Below, in pieces: positions 1 to 11,800 of a stretch of 64,000 bases of DNA. The stretch comes from Opisthocomus hoazin (Eukaryota > Chordata > Aves > Opisthocomiformes > Opisthocomidae). Each line of letters opens with the position of its first letter. Position 1 is the stretch's first letter. The translations under genes were made by a program, and so were the position numbers. Location: NCBI RefSeq assembly GCF_030867145.1, contig NC_134415.1, positions 70,275,300-70,339,299 on the forward strand, given 5' to 3'. The notes beneath the pieces were generated by a model. That model made no database searches. It saw only the letters and a program-made list of their open reading frames with translations, and was not told the DNA's origin.

Positions 1-381
1 CATTAGTGATTGATAAACTGTGGATTGATAAACTGTGATGTTGTCTTCAGTGTAGTTCCCTTTTTTCCCTTCTTCGGTATCTTCCTTGAGCTCAAGCGAC
101 CCTGCTTGAGCTCAAGCTCAAGCTTGTATTTGTACCTGCTTGTAGGTGACCCTGCTTCGGCAGGAGGGTTGGACTAGATGACCCACAGAGGTCCCTTCCA
201 ACCCCTACTATTCTGTGATTCTGTGATATGAATTAGTGGAGACCCCACCATGCAATGTATATACATGTTGGAATCTGTCCATAATATAAACAGTCATGCT
301 TCACATGAGTTTTATATTTTGGTTTTCTAAACCAAGATGTAAAGGTGTTATATTGACGTAAAGCTCTTTGGTTTCCCTCAG
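1..381 (+). other. PTPRK: PTPRK intron (3' part), with CR1 tail
   Basis: This is the end of the intron before the first PTPRK exon in the window. It closes with a pyrimidine-rich tract and AG at 380-381. It contains a perfect 15-bp tandem duplication (8-22 and 23-37), two copies of a 12-bp palindrome centred on GAGCTC (85-96 and 105-116), and a CR1 3' end (listed separately). No coding sequence was recognised. Confidence 0.8.
141..227 (+). mobile_element. CR1 LINE, truncated 3' end
   Basis: This is the 3' terminal part of a chicken-repeat-1 non-LTR retrotransposon. It shows the typical CR1 end: TTGGACTAGATGACC, then GGTCCCTTCCAACC, then tandem ATTCTGTG-type octamers at 209-227. About 90 bp remain, the usual 5'-truncated form, with no ORF. 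It is nearly identical in reverse complement to the CR1 at 44920-45087, so both belong to the same subfamily. Confidence 0.93.
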
Positions 382-545
382 CCACAAGAGGGCTATCTGA
401 TGGTGCAGCAATTCCAGTATTTGGGATGGGCTTCTCACAGAGATGTACCAGCTTCCAAGAGATCCTTCTTGAAGTTAATTCTCCAGGTTGAAAAATGGCA
501 AGAGGAATGTGAAGAAGGGGAGGGCCGGACCATCATCCATTGCCT
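382..545 (+). CDS. PTPRK: Receptor tyrosine phosphatase kappa, D2 exon
   Basis: This internal coding exon of 164 nt (54 codons plus 2 nt) encodes part of the second phosphatase-like domain (D2) of an R2B-class receptor phosphatase. It begins P-Q-E-G-Y after the AG at 380-381 and ends ...T-I-I-H-C-L before GTGAGT at 546. Exon length and phase fit the next exon, whose first base completes the Leu codon. The position of the WPD loop reads G-W-A-S-H-R-D-V-P (about 424-450), so the general-acid Asp is not in its usual place. This fits a D2 domain that is regulatory rather than catalytic. R2B receptors are homophilic adhesion phosphatases at cell contacts. PTPRM, PTPRT and PTPRU share this architecture; PTPRK is preferred because THEMIS is the next gene. 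Upstream exons are outside the window. Confidence 0.92.
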
Positions 546-1820
546 GTGAGTAATTGGGAGAAAGTCAAATTGCTGCTTTTCAAAGAAATGCTTATAAATT
601 AGTTCTTGTTTGAAGTTCAAGCAGTAGTCTTATGGCTATGTTCTTTTGCACTTGCCCTTTTTTCTTTTATTAAAAAAAAAAAAAAAAAGCCACCACAACA
701 AAACCCAAATGAAAAAGTACCACTGCTACTGTAGGTTGGCTTTTGGTCAGCTTTCGGATTTGTCTGTGTCAGGTCGAGGTACCATGGGAACAAGTATTTG
801 GACATGATACAACAGTGATAGTGTGTGTTGTCTCCTTCTGTACATAACAGCATGTTTTTCAGGTACAAAGTGTGTGCAGATCAATTCCTTCTGTGCAGTT
901 TCAGTAAGGAAGTCTTTTATGTCGAGTGCCAAATAGTTATTTTTTGTGTATCTCTTGCATATCCTGTGTTGTATTTTTTCCAGAAGACCTACCATATTTT
1001 GATAGTTTTAGACTGAAAACTGGATATATGAAATCAGAGAAAAGTTCTATAATACAGTACGTGATCCTAAAGCTATTGTTGGTAAATGACCGCTGGCTGC
1101 TTATCTGAGCCTGGTATTTAAATGGGAACTTGTTTGGGAGGTGGCATCTTTTTCTCCCTAAGCAGAGAATGACCAATCTCTCTCCTACCTTCTTTAAATA
1201 CAAAGTTTAAAACTTAGAAATTTAATTATGCATTTCTCCTTACTTTTAAAAAAAAGGCTTTTCTTTAAATGTTCTGAATTAAGTTGTGGCCCCTTTCTGT
1301 CCACCCCTCTTCATTATCTGTGGAACCTTCTGGCTAATTTAAACTTAATAAGAAGAAATACCTACCTTAATTTCTTTGAAATGAAGATTAAAATAGTTCA
1401 GAAGCATTCAGGTCGTTAACAAGATATTGAATCAGTGATGTCTTGGCATCACTCTGGCTAGATAATCCTCATACCATAGGATAATTTAATTTAGTCTTTT
1501 TCCAGAACTCAGTGGAAAGTGTTGTACTTGCTGTTCAACTTAGTTTTTTATTTCTAATGCCTATGTAAATTAAACTATAGCATAGCTGGGCGGCATGGTG
1601 GGCTGTAAGGGCAGACTTCAAAAGAAGTAGTTCAGAGGAAGATCATAAACAGCAAACACCTTAGGCCAAACCCACTGGAGCTGCAAGGAGACTGCTAAAG
1701 CCTGGTCTCACTGTGGGACTCGCGAATCACTCGTGCTTACAGAGTGAAAGAACATAAATGCGTTTTGGATGCTCTCTTATGCCATAGTGACATTTATCCA
1801 GCTCTTTTCCTTGTGTACAG
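546..1820 (+). other. PTPRK: PTPRK intron between D2 exons
   Basis: The intron runs from GTGAGT at 546 to TTGTGTACAG ending at 1820. It is AT-rich with a poly-A run near 672-688. No exon, RNA gene or repeat was recognised. Confidence 0.85.
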
Positions 1821-1956
1821 AAATGGCGGTGGCCGGAGCGGGATGTTCTGTGCCATCGGCATCGTGGTTGAGATGGTAAAAAGGCAGAACGTGGTGGATG
1901 TTTTCCACGCCGTGAAGACTTTGCGGAACAGCAAGCCCAACATGGTGGAAACTCCG
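1821..1956 (+). CDS. PTPRK: Receptor tyrosine phosphatase kappa, D2 signature exon
   Basis: This 136-nt exon has one base completing Leu, then 45 codons. It starts [11 protein letters not shown]. Joined to the previous exon it gives the phosphatase signature H-C-L-N-G-G-G-R-S-G, so the C-X5-R loop of D2 is kept although the WPD loop is degenerate. It continues through [11 protein letters not shown], a stretch typical of R2B D2 domains, and ends ...M-V-E-T-P before GTAAGC at 1957. Phase is 0 at the 3' end, which fits the terminal exon at 4361. The frame happens to stay open into flanking intron on both sides, but conservation and the splice sites define the exon. Confidence 0.95.
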
Positions 1957-4360
1957 GTAAGCACCAGTCCATCGGGGTTATTGCAAAGATCCAGGGAGCC
2001 AGAGGCTCTCTTGTTGTGTGAGCTGCATGCTCAGTCCTGTGCCCACAAAACAGAGAAAACCTATGTTGGGCCACAAGAAGAAAGGGACATTTATAGAGTG
2101 TACACACAAGTCAGCATCGTGAGAGGCCAGGCTAAGCATTTTATGCTACTTTTCTTGTAGTGGTGCCATGCTTTTCACAGAAAACATTCTGAGTTAACAG
2201 AATGCACTTTAATCTCCCAAAATAGCCTGGCCTGTTTGAAGAGAAGTTGCAGCGGGTTGTGGTCACACAAACCATCTCGAAATTTCACACAGCAAGGCAT
2301 TTCTTCTTGCTAGGAATAAACTGGAAAGTCCAGATTAGTGGCTGGAGATGTGAATGTTTTGGTTCTTAATAACAACTGCTGCTTTGGAAGCTGTATTGAA
2401 TAATGATATTTTTTGTTACCTAGATTTATAGTAGACAAAATGATACCTCAGAACTCCAAAAGCAAAGAGTTGGATCTAGTATGTTGCAAATGAATGTACA
2501 GAAACATTTAGCTTGAAAAAGACTCTTAAGATCATTGAGCCCAACAGTTAATCTAAATAATAAACAATATAAATAGTAAACTAATAGAAACAATATAAGC
2601 CTGAATTAGCAAAACCACAAAACTAAATATTTGTATGTTTTCACTCTTCTGGTCAATCTTTCTGCATACAGTATGAGTGCATATCCATCCGTGCAATCAC
2701 TTCAGTGACAAAAACTGAACATTGTGGGAAGTCCTTAAAAAAATTCTCCCAGGTGGATTTTTTTCCTTCCTGTAGGAGAGTGTGAAAGCAGGTTCGACCG
2801 TGTTTGGGAGGTTCTGCCATTTGACTCTCACACTGCCAGCAGCCAGTGTCATTTTTCAGCCAGATGGCTGCCTACAGCATAAAAATCAGGGATGCCAATT
2901 GAAATTAAAAACGCTCTGCAGTTTATGCATAGTGAAAATTACTTCTGACCTTGTGAACTTGCATATTGAGCAAAATGGCTGTAGCTGCCTCTTCCCATGT
3001 CGCCCTTTTTTCCAGGTGTCAGTGTTTGCTTAGTATCAAGTAGCTTCCGTGGCATGATTTGCTTAATTACTGTGCATCATTTCCATCCCTTGCCACCACA
3101 TGAATTCAGAAGGTGGTTAAAATGTTAACAGAGAGAGAATTCTGTAGCAGCAGTGACACTGGGCTAGGTATTGCTGGTTTTGCCGCAAATACTTTGCAGT
3201 CTGCTGTGCCATAGACGTCTGAGACACAACATACTGAATTGCTGCCTGGATTTCTGTTCACTGCTGTGAAGAAAACAGGTCAGATCACATGGAAAATTAC
3301 TTATGTCACTGTAAAGGGAGGCTAAGGTAGATTGTGTGTGTTTCTGATAAACGGTCTGTAAATTCATATTTCATTTCAAAATAGTCCCGAATTCCGTTGT
3401 AGCTTTAATTTGCAGTTACTGAATTTCCATAGTTGTGTGTTTCTGTTGTGTGGGGTTTTATTCATAACTCTTGAACAGCAGCAGCTGTTGAGTCGTTCGT
3501 TAGAAAACAAACCAGGAAAACCAATGTATAACACTGTCATGTGCCCTACATTCAGCAACATGATCAGATAACAAAAAAGAGCACTGCAATAAAGGCTTTA
3601 AGATATCCCCACCACTTCCTGCTAATGGATCACGCTGGTTTGCTTTGCAAACTAAAATAAATCACAAAAGCAAATTTGTTTTGTTTAGTCACAAGGACAA
3701 TAGAAATTGAATGCATTTCCTTGGGTTTTCTTCTCCTTCTTGCCCTCCCCTCTCTCCTTCCTCCTCTGTCTCCCCCAGTATCAGCTCTGAACAGCAGCCT
3801 TGTTAAGGAGAAATACTAACCACAATGAAGTTTCGAGCTTTTACTTCTCTTTTAAGTGGGCATCTGATCTCTCGGACGTGACATCGACATGCCTGTACAA
3901 ACGGGCTGTGGGCCCAGAGCAGCTTTGTGTCGCAGCTCGGTATTCCCTAGCCGGTCCCTGGTGGTCCAAGCCACCGGCGCTAGTTAACTGCTCGGTATCA
4001 GCTAACTTAAATATAAATGGTGTATCAGAGGCGAGGTGCTTTCACTGCAAGAATGCTCTGACTGATAGGAGAACTTGTCATGTCTGATAAACCAGTTCAG
4101 AAGCTGAAAGAATCAAAGAAGCAAATCATTGCATTTTGTGGTCAGGGTTTTTTTTCCAGTTCATTGGTTAAGATGAGTTTTTAAATCAGAGCTGGTAATG
4201 TACTTGTGTAGTAGGAGAGAAAGAAAACCTAAGCACGTCAGGCTTGAAGTTAAAATCGCTTAGGAGTTAGCGAAGACTGTTCTTGTTTGTAGATATTGCT
4301 GCTTAGACTTTAGGATCTTAATTTAATTTCTACTCTTTTTTTCCCCCTTTCCCCTTAAAG
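1957..4360 (+). other. PTPRK: Last intron of PTPRK
   Basis: The intron runs from GTAAGC to CCCCTTAAAG, with a long pyrimidine tract before the acceptor. It holds no recognised repeat. A second, very strong pyrimidine tract ending in CCCCCAG lies at about 3727-3778 (see findings). The 95-codon open frame at 3800-4087 has no recognisable protein signature and I treat it as chance. Confidence 0.85.
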
Positions 4361-4414
4361 GAGCAGTATCGCTTCTGCTACGACGTTGCGCTGGAGTACC
4401 TGGAATCCTCTTAG
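4361..4414 (+). CDS. PTPRK: PTPRK terminal coding exon (C-terminus)
   Basis: This is the last coding segment, too short to stand out as an ORF: 17 codons plus a TAG stop at 4412-4414. It follows a canonical acceptor (long T/C tract, AAAG at 4357-4360) in phase 0 and reads E-Q-Y-R-F-C-Y-D-V-A-L-E-Y-L-E-S-S. It forms the last helix of D2. The Y-R-F-C-Y-x-x-A-L-E-Y-L ending is typical of the R2B group and sits directly at the protein C-terminus, as in the family. Confidence 0.95.
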   Translation, partial: EQYRFCYDVALEYLESS

Positions 4415-4574
4415 TCAGAATGGATGTGACAAAGTTCACCAAACACATGAATCTCAATAAGCTGTTTTCACAACAGTTCTTGATCCTGTGAAGAAAGATT
4501 TTAGGGGAAGAGGGGGGTGGGAGGGATTTTAAATTTTAAATGCAAAGTATTTTTCATATGAAGTTGTGTATCTT

Positions 4575-4580
4575 AATAAA
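4575..4580 (+). terminator. PTPRK: Proximal poly(A) signal of PTPRK
   Basis: This is a perfect AATAAA hexamer 160 bp after the PTPRK stop codon. It could support a short 3' UTR isoform. Use is inferred, not shown by the sequence. Confidence 0.5.
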
Positions 4581-5791
4581 AGAACTCAATCTGTTTCTAT
4601 GCTTGTATACAGTATCAACATTTAGTGCCACATAAATACTGTTTAATGAAAACCAGAGTCAAAGAGATTTGCGCAAATTAGGACTTTTCAGTGTTTGTAT
4701 ATGCAGCCGTCTCTCAATTACAGTAGAGCAACCATCTGTTGCATGTATCAATATTTCCTATATGGTATTTTTCTTTTTTTTTTGATACATTGTTAAAGTA
4801 CAATAATAGTGCAAATTGATAGTAAGGTTCATTCTTTATACGTTTCAAGTGTTGCATATATATATTATATATATAGTAAAAAAACTGGCTTATTTTGTTT
4901 TAATGTGCAATGATGGCTGGATCACATAAAGATCTTTATAGAGAAACTTAAACATAAGCCAAAGACTCAAGTGTAAATATGTCTATATGGAGAAAGCACA
5001 TGTATTTATTGTTTACTTGCATTCCTTTTTTGATGGCTGAAAAAAGAAGAATCATTTTTCTTGAAGAAAGCTTTTTTTGCTGAAATCAAGTGTAAACAAT
5101 TTTTGTAGTTTATTTTTTGTATGTTTTAGTGTAAGTAGAAGACATACTTTTTATGCATAGACCAAGAAACATTGGTATAGTGGTATGTTGTGTACATGCT
5201 TGTGATTCGAATCCATGTAAACAACTCAGTTATAGGAGGTCTTTAACTAGAGGACCAAACTCAAAACATTTTCCTGAAAATGTATAGTTTTTCACAGTTG
5301 CATTAGTTAAGTACTGATCAAAAAACTATATAAGGAAGGACACATGTCAAAATGGCCTTGCCTATGACTTGCACAATATTGGAAGAAATTTTTAAGCACC
5401 GTTAAAAATGTAAGGGAACCAATTGTTTAAAAAAAAATTGAAGCACAGGTCAACAGGAGAACTGTCAGACAAATAGATGGCTTTGCAGATGCCCTTCGGG
5501 GTAAAAAAGTATTTGTTTAGCAAATTGTAAAATTAAGCAATGTTTATTTTGATGTTTATGAACATGTAAGCTTTGCTTCCAAGAAAGCAAAATTTGAATA
5601 AACCAATGCCAGATTCTGATTATAGTTGTGGTGTACAAAATATTACTGTTCTTTTGCTTAGCTTGTATCCATTTGTTCACAAGGTTTCCCATATTTTACC
5701 AGCCGAAATCATTCCAGTCTCTTGTTGGTCTTTTTCAGAACTGACAGTAAAATGATAAGGTGCTTTTAAATATTCTGTAAAGTAACAGTGA

Positions 5792-5797
5792 ATTAAA
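5792..5797 (+). terminator. PTPRK: Distal poly(A) signal of PTPRK (candidate)
   Basis: This ATTAAA variant hexamer lies at the end of the AT-rich 3' region, followed by T-rich sequence. Together with AATAAA at 5597 it makes the best candidate pair for the distal PTPRK 3' end. Confidence 0.4.
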
Positions 5798-5820
5798 CTT
5801 TTATTTAAAGATTATTTTAT

Positions 5821-8800
5821 ATTATTTCCTATGTTGATACCCTCTCACTTACTGTCCTTGTTAAGGAGTCATTCTTGTCTGGAAGGCCGATATACATGGA
5901 GACGGAAAATCTCAAAAGGAAATTGTATGATTTTCACCTCTGTGTCATCTGTATGCTCTAAGTTTTTTCCTTTACTTCAAACGCATGGAATTACCCATCC
6001 AACACTATAAATGGCAGAGAAATTTTTAGAGAAATTCTACTTCTCAGATTTTTTTGGTGCCTCCATCTGTACTGCATAGGTCCACCTCTTCCAGATCTAA
6101 AAAAAGTCTTTTTTCTTTTGTCACCCATTGTTAGTTCCTACCTATGAACAGTGAGGTAAACAAACCAGGTATCGAAAAGTTCGGTAGGTCTGGGCTCTTA
6201 ATACTCAAAATTACTCTTTTTTTCTTTTGCCACGTTGTAAAGGAGATTATAAACTGCATGCAACAGAATTGCAACATTCCCAGCTTTCCCTGTGCGGCCA
6301 TGGCATTCAGCTAACTTTGGCAGTCAGTGTGCTGGATGTGTCAGCTGAAGGTAGCTGTCTGGTCACCACATTTTGTGGAACCAGTGCGCCGTCTCCACAG
6401 ACTGATGCAACCTGCCTGTTAGACATGTGTCTGGGGCTAAATGAGCTGGACTCTGGAAGAACCTTCCTCTTGTTGCCTATAAAGGGTGTTGAGAAGATTA
6501 GTCTAGAAGTCTAGATTAATTTTTTTGACAGACGAGGAGCTCTTAGGGTTGTGGAATGCAAAAGCAAAATTCCATACTGACCAGAGTGATTTTTATGTTT
6601 GGGGTTTTCTTCTTTCTTGACCAAAAATGTAGCATTACCATTAGGCTGAACACATAGTTGTTTTCAGCGAGAGCTCCTGGTGTGTTGGGGACAGTGGAGT
6701 CCATCCCCATCAGTACTTGCTAATCCTTGGTAAGAACTTTGTGTCCAGTTTCCCCTGTACCTTAAGCATGACTGGTGCAAATGCCAGTGTGAATCCTGGC
6801 ATCACAGCACACTGTGCCTGCACAGAGGTCCTCCATGGGAGCAACCACCTCAGCTAAAAGGTTGGTTATTCTGCGAACGGGAGCTCTGCTTGTGTTGTTC
6901 AAGTACTCTGAGAGTCACGTAATTTCTGTAACTGTAGCTGGCTGTGGTGGCCTGATGAGCTTTTGCAGTGGCTCGTGATTGAAAAACTTGTGGGAAGTTC
7001 TTCTTTGCAAGGCCAGGGAAAAGGAGGCAGAAGGAATATAGTGTGTGAGAAGCAGCTCAGAAATACCATTCCCTAGTAATGGTGTATCTTGGGCATCTCT
7101 TAGGCAAAAGGCAATATTAGAATCATCTTTTTAATGTAAAACTTGGAAGAGACAGTTTGCTTTCGTTGTGGCAGCTCTGTTCCCCCAGCTAGATGCTGCT
7201 CCGGTATCCTTAGGCCTGTGCAAGACAGAAGAAAGAGAAGTGAGGGAACTATGAAAACCTGCCCCAGAGAGAGAACAGATATTGCTCATAAAGGGAGTGT
7301 GCAGTGGAGGGAGACAAATACTCCCAACCTTGGGCACTTGAAGAGGGAAGTGTTTCACTCCCCGAGGCAGTGAAAAGCCACCAGCATCAGTATCGCAATG
7401 AGTCGGCAGCTCCTGCCCTGGAGAAGTCCGTAGGTTTCAAGACTCCTGAAAAATCCTTCCACTGGCTACTGTCCTTGCTGAAATATTAGCACGGACTCGA
7501 TCAAGTGGCTACAGCCTGCAAGGTACTGGGGCTCTGCTTTCCTCAGCAGCATGCAGTGAAGGCGGGACCAACACAAGCAGTACATGCAGAGAGAGCAAAT
7601 GGGCATCAAGTCAGAGTGCAAGGAAGAGGCACGCAAGACTTCATCCGTGGAGGAATGTGAGATGATTCAAATCTGAAATGAATGAAGTTGAAAGTGATCT
7701 AACGTCACATGATGAAAGGAACCAAAGGAGTGTACATGTTCCCCAAAACATGATTGCTCTGTGCCAGAAGGCATTCTTTTGCTCTAAAACTAAGAAGTGA
7801 GTTCTTAGACTTAGAAGGAGTTCTGAGTGTCACCTTGAGGGCTTTGGATCATTTTCTGTAGAACAGTAACCAAAGGAGTGACTTAGGGATGTGTTCAAAC
7901 TACCTGAGTTTTCCCTAAATAACCAGATCTTAGGATCCAACACTGAAGGACCACATCAGGCCTCGAGCACCTTAAATCCTTGGAAGTGTCTAAAGCAGTA
8001 TCATGGAGATCGAAGAGACCCAGTTTTTGAACTTGAAGTCCTGAGAGATCAGACTCCAGCTGGTCAATGAGATGCTAGAATTTATGTTTTCTGCTTCCTG
8101 GGTAAATGCTGCCATCAAGAAACAGCAGCTTTGGAAGGGACTTTCCCTTCGTGAAAATGGTCACAGGCATAAGTTTGAAGCTTGAAAGTTAGTATCCTCA
8201 GTATATGCAAGCGGTTACTGGGATTTATTTCAATCAGGAAGTCACTCAGATAATAGAATTGTGTAGTTTAAGGTACGTCCTTGCCTTGCCCAAGGTACTA
8301 CGTTAAGAAACACAATATTCTTTATAGAAACATGAATGCAAATGCTGCTGCAGGCGTGTGCTATTTCAAGTAGGTTAACAATTTCCAAAATTGAAGGTCT
8401 AAAAAAGCAAACCGAGGAAGCTATGTGCTGTGTCACTGAGCCTCCAACGTGAATTGAGATGTTAATGGACAAGGAAGGGGCAGCCTGAGAAAAAATGTTG
8501 CAGAATCATTGCGTGCCCAGGCCACCTGGACTGACAAATGACTGTATAAAGGGCCTCTTTTAAGCTTCGTTCTGCTGCTGTGTCAGAAGAAACTCTGAGA
8601 TCTTGAAATAAATGTAAAAGCTGCTTTTATAGTGCCCTGCTCTGTACTGAAAAGAAAAGTAGCTCATTTTCTGCTGTACTTTCCTGTGTCATGTAGAGGT
8701 ATGAATTGAGTGATCCTAATCTCACAAAAGAACCTTTGTGGTGGTTTATTGCTACTGCTCTTCCTTTGTTAAACAGTCAAGGTCTCGTAACCTCTGCAGA

Positions 8801-11800
8801 TCCAGGATAGTAAAGGGTATCTGTGAATATTCACTTATGTCTTTACCTTCTGGGGTTGAATCACTGCTAGTAACAGGTTGCGTATACTGAGGGTGGGACT
8901 TTCAGAATATGCAGACGTTTAGTCCCACAAATTTCCCTTCAACTTTATGCAGCAAAACCTTGTCTTTATTATTTTTTTAACTAGAGGCTCTGTTTGAGCA
9001 AAATTTGAGATGCTGACAATAGAGAAGTGTTTCTAAATTATTTTAAGCTTGCAGGATGTTCTTTCTTTAAGCGTGAGCAAAAGGATGGCGTGAGATTGTG
9101 GTGGTGGTTGACAGGCATAAACGTTATTTTGGCCCATGTTTCTCAGAAACTAATTCTTTCCCTGCTGTTGGGTTTAGAGTCCTAATTTATGCAGAGATTG
9201 ACATGTATGATGACAGGCACAATAGGATGCTTATCTAATAATAATGTTTATTAACTGTATCTTAGTCAACAAAGAGCAGATGTTTTTGTGCCTTGTTGCG
9301 ATAAAAAAAGCTTGATTTCAATAGTCTTTTGTAACCTGTTCTAGCTTCCATCTGGATCAAAAAATAGTCCTGACTTCACTAATTATATCAAGATAAATCT
9401 GAAATCTCCATATGCTCACATCCCCACAAAGGAAGCAGAAAAAATGAAGACTATGTTAAAAAACAGCAACAAAAAACCCCTCTTCTGGACATGGAACCAA
9501 AACTCTGTCTTTCTGCAAGCCTTGGAATACCTGGAGCTGTTTGGTAATAAGCACAAAATGACATCTGGCAAAACACAGCAGCTCCAGATCATGATAAAAT
9601 GTGTGTATTTTCCTGCCAGGTGCAAATCTGTGTGAGCTCTTTCCATTTCATGGTGGAAAAATTTTGTCTGTCTTTTGTGTATTTAATCTTTTGTGGAATA
9701 GTAACTGAAATGGCACAGTATTTTGCTGAGTCCTGAAATTTTGAAGAGAGTTACTGTCTTTTCGCACTCCAATAGCAAACATGAAACTAGAGATTATAGT
9801 ATCTTTAGAGTTTCTCTCTCAAGGTAACTGGAGTGAGTTGTTTTTTGTAGTGACCAGAAGGCCAAACTATGATCAGTTTCAGAAAAGTTTTGAAAGACAT
9901 TTGTTTTGCTACAAATTGTGCATGTAGAGTGAAGTCCCAGCAGGTGAAATCCCAGTTCATTTGTGGTCAAGGACATTAAGTCTTACTACTCATGTCTTAT
10001 TAGTCTTTCTGGTCCACTTGCTGTATCCATGAGTGGGCATAATAAATAGCCCATCTGGACCCACAGTCCAAACTATCCTCAGCACAGAGCCTAGGGCTGT
10101 AGCCTTTTTCCCCAGTTTCAGGATGAAGTTGTTACAAAACCTGCTGATGATACAGATTAGCAACACAAAATTGTCTCTATTTACTGAAAATGCTTGAAAC
10201 CGCCTGCTGAAGGGGTGTGTGCATTCATTGTGAGTTAGGTGGAAATCATATACTTAGGAAGCTGTGGCACTGCTGCAACCTTTTCAGTTGCTCGAAATCA
10301 TATCATTGAAGCTTCGGTTGATGCAGTTTAAACTGTATAAATAGGTTGCTGCTTGGTTTCAGCTTCTGAAATGATGGAGGTTTCCAGCTTACACTGCATT
10401 AAGAAATACAGCAGTGTTTGAGCAGTTCTCACAGGTTAGACAGCTTCAGGGATGCGGATAAAAATGGAGCGTAAAAGCACGAGGCATAGTATAGGCGGTT
10501 CTGATAGTTCTCCTCCAGCGAGATGAGCTGGTTCAGCTAGTGTAACAGTGAGCTGTAATTATAGCTGTGAGAAAATTGCTGTGTGGTTTTGTCTATGGCA
10601 AAGGCTTTTATAAAAAACAGGGAAGAAGTGCAGCACTTGTTTGCTTCAGATAACAGCCTTGCTTAACACAGACCCTTGCTAAGATGGTAGTCCTTTAGTC
10701 AGTGTAACAGCCTGCAGCAGTCTCTGTCCTCAAATACAAGTAAGCTGTTGGTATGGGGGTTAAAAGTAGCAGGTACAGGTATGACGGTTGCTGTAGTGCA
10801 TTCGGGGGGACTGCAGTGGGCAGAGCCCAAAGAATAGGCCATTTGTGTTTGCATAGGGTGGATGTTGTGCAAGAGTAAGAGAAGAAGATAGCCAGTGAAC
10901 TGCTGGGGACAAGCATGAGGACAGGAATCTTCTTCTCTGGTTATCTGGGCAACAGCATACAAAGCACTGGCTTTGGATATAACCATAGGCAGGATGGAAA
11001 GTGTAAAAAAAAAATATAGAGTAGATGGTGAGTTCCCAAAAAGCAGGAAGTTCTGAAATACCTGGGAGAAAGAGAAAGAAATCCTGAACGCCCCAGTCAG
11101 TGAAAAAGTTTCAAATATTGAGTATATGTTGTGCTTGCGGTCAATCAAGGCTGAACAGATGGTTTAGGCCACTGAGGATGAAAGATGCTGAGCAAGGGAG
11201 AATATCAAGGAAAGAAATGGGCAGTTTATGTGAACAGTTATGTCTTCAGTAAAGGAGAGATCTGAGTAGGTATCATGAAAGAGGAAAAAAAATAATGCCC
11301 CAAAACCAGGCTCAGCACAGGCAAGAGGCTTGAGGATCAGCTTCACATACCTCATTTTATGACCTATGCTCTCCACTTGATTTTGCACTCAGACAGTTAG
11401 CTGCCTTGAAGCCCACAAGGTGCAATTTTTGTGATACCATATTTGTCACAACTCATCAAGAAAAGGAAGAGAACAACACTGGTGTGATGCTGAACATGAT
11501 TGTTCAGATAGCCTTAATCTTACTTTTGAGGACAAGCAACAAATATGTAAGTGTGACAGCAAGTTATAGCTCTGGCATGATTTTGCAGGTGTGATCTCAG
11601 CCCCTACTCCACTCTTAATCGAGAGCCAAATGCTACTTTGCAGGCTTGTTTCCGATGCTTGTTTTTTAACAATATTACAGCTTGGTTTTGTTTTTCCTTT
11701 TTTCGAAGAAGAAAATTTGTACTGAGAAAAGAAACACTGGAGACTGGGGAGTGAAAGGGGAAGCATTTTCAGAGAGCACTTTGAGAGGCAGCTGCTTGAC

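Larger units (their letters stand above)
4415..5820 (+). other. PTPRK: PTPRK 3' untranslated region (3' end inferred)
   Basis: This AT-rich sequence follows the PTPRK stop. Candidate polyadenylation signals are AATAAA at 4575-4580, AATAAA at 5597-5602 and ATTAAA at 5792-5797. The first would give a short UTR of about 180 nt. The last, followed by T/GT-rich sequence, would give about 1.4 kb. The end is therefore an estimate. A TA-rich run lies at 4855-4876. No miRNA sites are claimed. Confidence 0.6.

Noticed and set aside
10699..11148. 149-codon minus-strand open frame
   Set aside because: No recognisable family, no splice or promoter context, and hydrophobic low-complexity wording typical of chance frames in intergenic DNA.
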